From contig JACQAI010000105.1 of assembly GCA_016195115.1 (NCBI GenBank), forward strand, positions 1 through 8,200: a stretch of DNA of 8,200 nt, given 5' to 3'. Below the pieces are notes generated by a model that made no database searches, had not been told where the DNA came from, and worked only from the letters and a program-made list of their open reading frames with translations. The stretch comes from Pseudomonadota bacterium (lineage in GTDB: Bacteria; Pseudomonadota; Alphaproteobacteria; Elsterales; Elsteraceae). Position 1 is the stretch's first letter. Every line of letters starts with the position of its first letter. Below, piece by piece: positions 1-4,929 of this stretch. The translations under genes were made by a program, and so were the position numbers.

Positions 1-1
1 C

Positions 2-29
2 CGTCCTGGCCCATTTACAGACCAGGACG
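2..29. other. Inverted repeat at left edge, downstream of the glycosyltransferase-like gene
   Basis: CGTCCTGG (2-9) and CCAGGACG (22-29) are perfect 8-bp complementary arms around a 12-base loop. The hairpin begins 32 bases past the stop codon of the minus-strand gene at 61-858, a suitable place for a transcription terminator or 3'-end stabiliser. No U-tract can be seen because the window ends here. It might instead belong to a feature lying mostly outside the window. Confidence 0.35.
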
Positions 30-60
30 CGGCGCTCGCGGGGCTGCGCCCTTGCCGCGC

Positions 61-858
61 TCACGGATTGTTGATCTTGATGAACTTGGTGAACACGTCG
101 CAGATCACCGAGTAGCGGGCGAGTTCGGGGACCTTGAGCAGATCCAGCACCTTGTCGACGCTTTGGAAGGCATCGTAGTCCGGCACCAGGTACTGGCCCT
201 GGCGCTCGGGGTGGCGGCTGTGGCGCTCGCCGCGTTCGGCGACGTGGGTCGCGATCATGGTGCGCGCGGTCTTCTCGCGGGCCCGGTCGTAGTGAAAGAT
301 CTTGAAGTGGTTGAGCGCGTTGACCGGCACGTAGCCGCCGCGCATCAGCCGCTCGGCGATCGCGTTGTCGCAGCCGAGCGTGCCGAGCTCGAACTCGCAA
401 TCGGGGACCGCGATCGGCGTCTTGAACACCCAGGCGTCCTGTGTGTTGGCGAACGCCAGCGTGGCGAACGCCGGGTCGCGGTAGGTCGAACCGTCGGGGC
501 TGTACTCGGTGCGCGCCAGGCAGAACACCGTGTTGCTGCCGCGCAGCATGGTCTCGGCGCGCGGCCAGTCGCTGTCCGGGTCGAGGAAGATGTCGAGGTT
601 GACCAGTGCGACGATCTCGTCCGGCAGCACGGCGTTGGCGTAGTCGAACGCCGCCCGGTAGGTCAGCCAGCGTTCGGTCCGCTGCTCGACGTAGCGCGGA
701 TGGCGGGTGAATTCCCCGGGCACGATCACACCAGGCTCGACTAGGTTGTGCACCGCCTTGACGTGCGGGTTGGCGAGGTTGCGGCGCACGCACTCGTCGT
801 ATTCGGCCATGCGCTCGGGCCGCGCATCGTTGCAGTACTGGATCAGGACCGACAGCAC
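61..858 (-). CDS. Putative glycosyltransferase (GT-A-like, family 2-related)
   Basis: About 265 residues from a GTG start at 858. The start was chosen because family-like sequence begins at once (VLSVLIQYCNDARPERMAEY), whereas the extension from ATG 891 or TTG 921 is Arg-rich. ATG 891 remains possible, with CTAGGG just before it. Seen: a hydrophobic strand ending in an Asp-containing motif, LVNLDIFLD (about residues 86-93), then TQDAWVFK (139-146), LGCDNAIAE (161-169) and a late His motif, NHFKIFHYD (183-191). I recognise the order 'NxDIxFD ... QDxWxF ... GCDN ... H.H' from a widespread bacterial group of putative nucleotide-sugar glycosyltransferases. The Asp motif and late His would fit a metal/donor site, which is inference. 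There is no signal peptide or membrane helix, so it is probably cytoplasmic. It diverges from the TPR/OGT-like gene and may share its control region. Donor and acceptor are unknown. Confidence 0.65.
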   Translation of the reverse strand: MLSVLIQYCNDARPERMAEYDECVRRNLANPHVKAVHNLVEPGVIVPGEFTRHPRYVEQRTERWLTYRAAFDYANAVLPDEIVALVNLDIFLDPDSDWPRAETMLRGSNTVFCLARTEYSPDGSTYRDPAFATLAFANTQDAWVFKTPIAVPDCEFELGTLGCDNAIAERLMRGGYVPVNALNHFKIFHYDRAREKTARTMIATHVAERGERHSRHPERQGQYLVPDYDAFQSVDKVLDLLKVPELARYSVICDVFTKFIKINNP

Positions 859-871
859 GCCATGGACCCGC

Positions 872-886
872 CGGACGGGACGTCCG
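872..886. other. Short hairpin in the 5' region of the minus-strand glycosyltransferase gene
   Basis: CGGACG (872-877) and CGTCCG (881-886) form a 6-bp perfect inverted repeat around GGA. It lies 13 bases upstream of the preferred GTG start at 858 on the minus strand. If translation starts at ATG 891 instead, it is simply coding sequence. In GC-rich DNA such short dyads are common, so function is uncertain. Confidence 0.2.
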
Positions 887-909
887 CGCATCACCCTAGG
901 AGCGCCGCC

Positions 910-940
910 GCGCAAAAGCAATTTGCGCCCGGACTTTTGC
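910..940. promoter_or_regulatory. Overlapping dyads in the divergent control region (candidate operator)
   Basis: GCGCAAA (910-916) and TTTGCGC (922-928) form a perfect 7-bp inverted repeat with a 5-base spacer. GCAAAAG (912-918) is also perfectly complementary to CTTTTGC (934-940). The left arm can therefore pair with either partner but not both. The region lies between two divergently transcribed glycosyltransferase-like genes, and its right arm covers the likely -35 box of the plus-strand gene. A dimeric repressor site is the simplest reading. Alternative RNA hairpins are possible if the minus-strand transcript starts to the right of the dyads. Confidence 0.4.
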
Positions 941-952
941 TCCGACTATAAG
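923..952 (+). promoter_or_regulatory. Putative promoter of the TPR/OGT-like gene
   Basis: TTGCGC (923-928) and TATAAG (947-952) are separated by 18 bases. The -10 match is good and the -35 match is partial. The start codon is at 958, so initiation about seven bases after the -10 box would fall at or next to the A of ATG. No Shine-Dalgarno sequence precedes the ATG, which suits a leaderless mRNA. Called from sequence pattern only. Confidence 0.4.
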
Positions 953-957
953 CCGAC

Positions 958-2946
958 ATGACCGCGATCGCGGAGCTGCTGCGCCAGGCGCTCGAGCATC
1001 ACCAGGCCGGCCGGCTGAAGGAGGCCGGGGAGCTCTATCAGCGCCTCCTCGCGGCCGAGCCGGCGCATGCCGAGGGCCTGCATCTGATGGGCGTGCTGGC
1101 CAACCAGGTCGGCCGGGCCGACCTGGCGGTCGACTATATCGGCCGCGCCGTCGATATCGAGCCCAACAGCGCGATCTACCACAACAATCTGGGCCAGGCC
1201 CTGATGGCGTTGGGCCGCTTTGACGCGGCCGCAGCCAGTTTCCGCCAGGCGCTGGAGCTGCACCCCACCCTGGCCGAGGGCTACGGCAATCTCGCCATGG
1301 CATTGCAGCAGCAGGGCAAGACCGGCGATGCGGTCGCGCTGCTCCGCCGCGCGCTCGAGCTCAAGCCGGATTTTCCCCAGGCGCACAACAATCTCGGCAA
1401 TATCCTGGCGGCGCGCGGCCGGTTCGACGCGGCGGTCGAGCACTACGATCGCGCCCTGGCGCTGGCGCCGAACGACGCCGAGCTCCACGTCAACCGGGGC
1501 AGCGCGCTGCAGAGCCAGGGCAAGCTCGACGAGGCGGTCGCCAGCTACCGGCGCGCCTACGCGCTGCGTCCCGACGATGCGCTGCTGCTGCGCGCCGCGC
1601 TGGTGCTGCCCATTGTTCCCGAGTCCACGGGAGCGATCGATCAGGCGCGCGACCGGCTGGCCGACGAGATCGCCGCGCTCGACCGCCGCGGCATCACCCT
1701 GGTCGATCCGCACAAGCAGGTCGGCCTGACCTGCTTCCACCTCGCCTACCACGCCCGCGACGACCTGCCGCTGCAACGGGCCATCGCAGCGCTCTACGCC
1801 AAGGCCTGTCCATCGCTGTGCATGGTCGCGCCGCACTGCCGGGCGCCCGCGCCGCCGCGCGACGGCCCGATCCGCATCGGGTTCGCCTCGCACTTCTTTC
1901 GCACGCACACGATCGCGCGCCTGTTCCAGGGGCTGATCGCGCGGCTGTCGCGCCAACGCTTCCATGTCACCGTGTTCGCCACGCCGTCAGGACCCGATCC
2001 GACCCGTCAGGCGCTGATCGACGTGGCCGACGCGTTCGTCGAGCTGCCGGTCGACCTTGCGGCTGCCCGCGGGCGCATCGCCGAACGCGCGCTCGACGTG
2101 CTGGTCTACCCTGATATCGGCATGTCGCCGCTCACCTATTTTCTGGCCTTCGCGCGGTTGGCGCCGGTGCAGTGCCTGTCGTGGGGCCACCCCGACACTA
2201 CCGGCATCGCCAACCTGGACTATTTCCTGTCGTGCGACGCGATGGAGCCCGATGGCGCCCAGGCCCACTATGGCGAGACGCTCGTCCGGCTGCCTGGACC
2301 AACCGTGTACTATCAGCGCCCGGTGTTCGACGCTCGGCTCAAAAGCCGCAGCGAGCTCGGTCTCGATGCGACGACGCACCTCTACGTCTGTCCGCAGAGC
2401 ACGTTCAAGTTCCATCCCGTTTTTGACGCCGTGTTGGCCGAGATCCTGCGTCGCGATCCGGCGGGCCGGCTGGTGCTGGTGCAAGGCCCCGATCCCCACA
2501 TCGACGCCCAGCTGATCGGGCGCTTGACGCGCGCCGCGCCGGATGTCGCGCCCCGGATCGTGCTGCTGCCGGCGCTCAACCGCACCGATTTCGTCGCGCT
2601 GCTGGCGGCGAGCGACGTGATGCTCGATCCGCTGCACTACAGCGGCGGCAACACCAGCCTCGAGGCGTTCTCGGTCGGCACGCCGATCGTCACCTGGCCG
2701 GGGGCGTTCATGCGCGCCCGCCATACCTACGGCTTCTACCGCCTGATGGGCCTCGACGACTGTGTCGCCCGCGACGTCGCCGACTATGTCGCGATCGCGC
2801 TCCGCCTCGGCACCGATCCGGTGTGGCGCGCCGAGGTCAGCCGGCGCATCCAAGCGGCCAGCGCCGTGCTTTACGAGAACGATGATACCGTTCAGGCGAT
2901 CGAGGACTTTCTGGTCGCGGCAGTGGCCCGGGCGCGCGGTGGTTGA
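958..2946 (+). CDS. TPR protein with O-GlcNAc-transferase-like (GT41/SPINDLY-type) domain
   Basis: A 662-residue protein. Residues about 4-207 form six consecutive 34-residue TPRs (for example HNNLGQALMALGRFDAAAAS), followed by a linker and a C-terminal domain at about 303-655 resembling the catalytic region of O-GlcNAc transferases. Seen: IRIGFASHFFRTHTIARLF (305-323), whose His317 aligns with the human OGT His498 region; LSWGHPDTTGIANLDYFLSC (407-426); STFKFHP (481-487), with Lys484 at the UDP-contacting Lys842 position; and LHYSGGNTSLEAFSVGTPIVTWPG (559-582), the OGT HTTG region with Asn instead of His, as I recall for many proteobacterial members. Known: the family transfers sugar from a nucleotide-sugar to protein side chains, and TPRs select the acceptor. 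Inferred: a cytoplasmic protein glycosyltransferase or, like some bacterial relatives, a glycan-assembly enzyme. ATG 958 gives a full first TPR. The next gene on the same strand starts 94 bases after this stop. Confidence 0.88.
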   Translation: MTAIAELLRQALEHHQAGRLKEAGELYQRLLAAEPAHAEGLHLMGVLANQVGRADLAVDYIGRAVDIEPNSAIYHNNLGQALMALGRFDAAAASFRQALELHPTLAEGYGNLAMALQQQGKTGDAVALLRRALELKPDFPQAHNNLGNILAARGRFDAAVEHYDRALALAPNDAELHVNRGSALQSQGKLDEAVASYRRAYALRPDDALLLRAALVLPIVPESTGAIDQARDRLADEIAALDRRGITLVDPHKQVGLTCFHLAYHARDDLPLQRAIAALYAKACPSLCMVAPHCRAPAPPRDGPIRIGFASHFFRTHTIARLFQGLIARLSRQRFHVTVFATPSGPDPTRQALIDVADAFVELPVDLAAARGRIAERALDVLVYPDIGMSPLTYFLAFARLAPVQCLSWGHPDTTGIANLDYFLSCDAMEPDGAQAHYGETLVRLPGPTVYYQRPVFDARLKSRSELGLDATTHLYVCPQSTFKFHPVFDAVLAEILRRDPAGRLVLVQGPDPHIDAQLIGRLTRAAPDVAPRIVLLPALNRTDFVALLAASDVMLDPLHYSGGNTSLEAFSVGTPIVTWPGAFMRARHTYGFYRLMGLDDCVARDVADYVAIALRLGTDPVWRAEVSRRIQAASAVLYENDDTVQAIEDFLVAAVARARGG

Positions 2947-3003
2947 GTAGTGACGCGGTTCATGTATTTTGACCGATGCTGCATCGACAAAGTCTCAACG
3001 CCC

Positions 3004-3030
3004 GTGCCCGACATCCGAGCGGCCTCTTAG
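3004..3030 (+). CDS. Possible 8-codon leader mini-ORF of paralogue 1
   Basis: GTG start, then Pro-Asp-Ile-Arg-Ala-Ala-Ser and TAG. The equivalent position of copy 2 keeps the frame, length and a stop (Met-Pro-Tyr-Ile-Gly-Ala-Ala-Ser, TGA). The TAG overlaps the Shine-Dalgarno AGGGGA (3029-3034) of the gene at 3041, so a ribosome terminating here would cover that site. No clear ribosome binding site precedes the GTG. It may be chance conservation within a duplicated leader. Confidence 0.25.
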   Translation: MPDIRAAS

Positions 3031-3034
3031 GGGA
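3029..3034 (+). promoter_or_regulatory. Ribosome binding site of paralogue 1
   Basis: AGGGGA lies six bases before ATG 3041. The same arrangement, GAGGGA six bases before ATG 3962, occurs in the second copy. This fixes the start at 3041 rather than the in-frame TTG at 2969. Confidence 0.75.
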
Positions 3035-3040
3035 CGTATC

Positions 3041-3868
3041 ATGACGCTCGAGGCGTTTCACATGACCGCGGCCAGCTTGGTCGAAGTGGTCGGCCCGGCG
3101 GAACCGGAGCAGCTGCACGACCCCTACTACGCCAGTCCGGCGCTGCAGTTGCGCCACCTCAACGAGCTCCTGGCGGTGCAGCGCGCGTTCTTCGCCGAGG
3201 CCGGATTGCCCGATCGGATCGGGATCGGCGACCTGATCGATTATTTCGAGGTCCGACGCAGCAACCCGGCGTTCGGGATCGAGCACACCACGCCGGGCAA
3301 TCTGACGCTGTGGCTGTTCCTGCTGATCCGCGCCCTCCAGCCGCAGGTTGCGGTCGAGAGCGGCGTGTTCATGGGCTCCTCGCTGTTCACCCAGCGCTGC
3401 GCCTCGCCGCGGCATAAGCAGTTCGCCTTCGACCTCGACTTCTCTCGCCTGGCCTTCAGGGACGACAGCATCGACTATCGGCAGCACGATTGGGGCACCG
3501 ACGACGTGCGCGCCGAAGGCCCCAACGACCTGTGCTATTTCAACGACCATATCAACAACTGCATGCGCATCCGCCAGTGCTACGAGCGCGGCTTCAAGCA
3601 ACTCGTGCTCGATGACACGCCGGACTTTGGCGAGATTCAGGCCTACCGTTTTCCTTCGGTACCGACCGTCGGGATGATCGCCAACGACAAGCTGCGCGAC
3701 GGCGATACGCTCGAATGGATCTGGAACGGTTACCGCTTGCGCTACACCTTTCAGACTGCACACACCTTCGGCGCCAAGGCGCTGATCGACCACTGCCATC
3801 CCATCCCGAACATTCGGCGATGGACGGGCCTGCAGGACAGCAACGCCTACTACGTGAAGCTCAAATAA
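3041..3868 (+). CDS. Putative class I methyltransferase-like protein, tandem paralogue 1
   Basis: A 275-residue protein, 188/275 identical (hand count, no gaps) to the next gene. Seen: PQVAVESGVFMGSSLF (101-116), placed like the glycine-containing SAM-binding motif I after a beta strand; FAFDLDFS (128-135), where an acidic residue would end the second strand; HDWGTDD (149-155); CYFNDHINNCMRIRQC (165-180); GFKQLVLDD (184-192); and FGAKALIDHCHPIP (243-256). The pattern 'VESGVxxGSS ... FDLDxS ... GFKxLxxDD' resembles Rossmann-fold methyltransferases of the macrocin O-methyltransferase/cephalosporin-hydroxylase kind. I recognise it only at fold level, and motif I is not a canonical GxGxG. No signal peptide or membrane segment. 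The start is supported by the shared ribosome binding site and by equal length with the paralogue. A role in methylating a sugar or glycoconjugate is inferred from the neighbours. Confidence 0.7.
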   Translation: MTLEAFHMTAASLVEVVGPAEPEQLHDPYYASPALQLRHLNELLAVQRAFFAEAGLPDRIGIGDLIDYFEVRRSNPAFGIEHTTPGNLTLWLFLLIRALQPQVAVESGVFMGSSLFTQRCASPRHKQFAFDLDFSRLAFRDDSIDYRQHDWGTDDVRAEGPNDLCYFNDHINNCMRIRQCYERGFKQLVLDDTPDFGEIQAYRFPSVPTVGMIANDKLRDGDTLEWIWNGYRLRYTFQTAHTFGAKALIDHCHPIPNIRRWTGLQDSNAYYVKLK

Positions 3869-3924
3869 TCGCCGGGATGGCCATTCAGTCGACACCGTTC
3901 CGCATCAACGAAGTCTCAACGACT

Positions 3925-3951
3925 ATGCCCTACATCGGGGCGGCTTCCTGA
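3925..3951 (+). CDS. Possible 8-codon leader mini-ORF of paralogue 2
   Basis: ATG, then Pro-Tyr-Ile-Gly-Ala-Ala-Ser and TGA. It is aligned with the GTG-started mini-ORF of copy 1. The stop changes from TAG to TGA but a stop is kept. The TGA overlaps GAGGGA (3950-3955), the Shine-Dalgarno of the gene at 3962. No convincing ribosome binding site precedes it. Confidence 0.25.
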   Translation: MPYIGAAS

Positions 3952-3955
3952 GGGA
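3950..3955 (+). promoter_or_regulatory. Ribosome binding site of paralogue 2
   Basis: GAGGGA lies six bases before ATG 3962, inside the fully conserved GGGACGTATC block shared with copy 1. Confidence 0.75.
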
Positions 3956-3961
3956 CGTATC

Positions 3962-4789
3962 ATGGCGCCGGCGCAGTTCGACATGTCCTCGACCAGCCTG
4001 GTCGAGTCGCTTGGACCGGTCGATGCGGATGCAGCGGCCGAGCCCTACCAGGCGACCCCGGCCCTGATGCTGCGCCACCTGGACGAGCTGCTCGGGGTCG
4101 TGCGCGGCTTTCTGAGCGACGCCGGGATTCCGGTGAACGTCGGGGTCGGCGACGTCTACGCCTATTTCGAGGTCAAGCGGCGCAACCCGGCCTACGGTCA
4201 GAACTGGACGACCCCGGGCAATCTGAGCTTCTGGCTGTTCCAGCTGGTGCGCGCGCTGCAGCCGCAGGTCATCGTCGAGAGCGGCGTGCTGCGCGGCTCG
4301 TCCTTGTTCTCGCTGCGCTGCGCCTCGCCGACACCGAAGATCTACGCGTTCGATCTCGATTTCTCGAACCTCGCGTTTCGCACCGACACGATCGACTATC
4401 GCGAGCACGACTGGGGCACCGACGATGTGCGTGCGGTGAGCCCGACCGATTTCTGCTACTTCAACGACCACATCAACAACTGCCTGCGCATCCGGCAGTG
4501 TTACGACCGCGGCTTCAAGCATCTCGTGCTCGACGACTCGCCGAATCTCGGCGAGCTCCAAGCCTATCGCTATCCGGCGATCCCGACGGTTTCGATGATC
4601 GCCGGCGACAAGCTCAAGGACGGCGATGCGGTGGAGTGGATCTGGCAGGGCGAGCGCCTGCGCTACACGTTCAGCACCGAGCACACGTTCGGGGCCAAGG
4701 CGCTGATCGACCATTGCCATCCGATCCCGCGCATCCATCCGTGGACCGGACTGCCGGACAGCCACGCCTACTACGTGAAGCTCAAATAG
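3962..4789 (+). CDS. Putative class I methyltransferase-like protein, tandem paralogue 2
   Basis: A 275-residue protein that aligns end to end without gaps to paralogue 1. The most conserved stretches are AFDLDFSNLAFR (129-140), HDWGTDDVRA (149-158), CYFNDHINNCLRIRQC (165-180), RGFKHLVLDD (183-192) and HTFGAKALIDHCHPIP (241-256), which probably mark the active or cofactor site. The N-terminal 60 residues have diverged most, so substrate recognition may differ. Motif I reads VESGVLRGSS (105-114). The leader, ribosome binding site and start context are shared with paralogue 1. The stop of paralogue 1 lies 93 bases upstream in the same frame, with no intervening stop or usable start codon. The family is assigned at fold level only (Rossmann/methyltransferase-like); substrate unknown. 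Confidence 0.7.
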   Translation: MAPAQFDMSSTSLVESLGPVDADAAAEPYQATPALMLRHLDELLGVVRGFLSDAGIPVNVGVGDVYAYFEVKRRNPAYGQNWTTPGNLSFWLFQLVRALQPQVIVESGVLRGSSLFSLRCASPTPKIYAFDLDFSNLAFRTDTIDYREHDWGTDDVRAVSPTDFCYFNDHINNCLRIRQCYDRGFKHLVLDDSPNLGELQAYRYPAIPTVSMIAGDKLKDGDAVEWIWQGERLRYTFSTEHTFGAKALIDHCHPIPRIHPWTGLPDSHAYYVKLK

Positions 4790-4791
4790 GG

Positions 4792-4829
4792 GCTGGGGGG
4801 AGGCCATTCCGCCGACGCCGATCCCCAGC
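4792..4829. other. Hairpin just after paralogue 2
   Basis: GCTGGGG (4792-4798) and CCCCAGC (4823-4829) are perfect 7-bp arms around a 24-base loop, two bases after the stop codon. There is no T-run, so it is not a standard intrinsic terminator. It could be a weak or Rho-assisted stop, or an mRNA 3'-end stabiliser. Confidence 0.3.
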
Positions 4830-4842
4830 GGCGCGCGCGGGC

Positions 4843-4864
4843 GGCGGTTGACCGGTCAGCCGCC
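4843..4864. promoter_or_regulatory. 22-bp near-perfect palindrome (candidate operator)
   Basis: The arms 4843-4853 and 4854-4864 are complementary at 10 of 11 positions, and the remaining pair would be G-U in RNA. The core is the perfect palindrome TGACCGGTCA (4849-4858). It sits 65 bases before the start of the methyltransferase gene at 4930 and spans the TTGACC -35-like box at 4848-4853. A dimeric regulator site is the favoured reading. A terminator hairpin is the alternative, but only CTTCAAG follows, with no T-run. Confidence 0.45.
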
Positions 4865-4877
4865 CTTCAAGTAGCTT
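4848..4877 (+). promoter_or_regulatory. Possible promoter of the CmoB-like methyltransferase gene
   Basis: TTGACC (4848-4853) matches the alphaproteobacterial -35 consensus well. A weak -10 candidate, TAGCTT (4872-4877), follows after 18 bases. The -10 match is poor, so the call rests mostly on the -35 box and the intergenic position. Confidence 0.3.
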
Positions 4878-4929
4878 CGCGGCGCCGTCGACGCCGTTTC
4901 AGCAACCATACCGAGACCCCATAACCGCC

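Larger units (their letters stand above)
2981..3901 (+). repeat. Tandem duplication, copy 1 (leader + gene + trailer)
   Basis: The first of two adjacent, diverged copies of a roughly 921-bp unit. It contains a 60-bp leader (2981-3040), an 828-bp gene (3041-3868) and a short trailer carrying GGCCATTC. The leader matches that of copy 2 at 48 of 60 positions without gaps (hand count), with AAGTCTCAACG and GGGACGTATC identical. The unit length is a multiple of three. Divergence shows the duplication is old, not an assembly artefact. Confidence 0.7.
3902..4824 (+). repeat. Tandem duplication, copy 2 (leader + gene + trailer)
   Basis: The second copy of the unit: leader 3902-3961, gene 3962-4789, and a trailer in which GGCCATTC and the following GCCGACGCCGATCC (about 4803-4824) match the copy 1 trailer with a two-base offset. 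After 4824 similarity to copy 1 ends. The nucleotide identity of the whole unit was not computed. Confidence 0.65.

Noticed and set aside
52..744. A 230-codon plus-strand frame opposite the first glycosyltransferase gene
   Set aside because: The antisense protein has recognisable glycosyltransferase-like motifs (NLDIFLD, GCDN). The plus frame is Val/Ala/Arg-rich without any.
946..2853. Long minus-strand open frames opposite the TPR/OGT-like gene
   Set aside because: Composition is that of antisense GC-rich coding DNA. The plus strand shows regular 34-residue TPRs and OGT motifs, so the minus-strand frames are shadows.
2969..3040. TTG 2969 as the start of paralogue 1
   Set aside because: ATG 3041 has an AGGGGA ribosome binding site at six bases and gives the same length as paralogue 2, whose leader has no usable in-frame start.
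2960..4807. Minus-strand frames opposite the two paralogues, similar to each other
   Set aside because: Their mutual similarity only mirrors the duplication of the plus-strand genes. They contain no motifs, and the plus-strand genes have ribosome binding sites and conserved family-like motifs.
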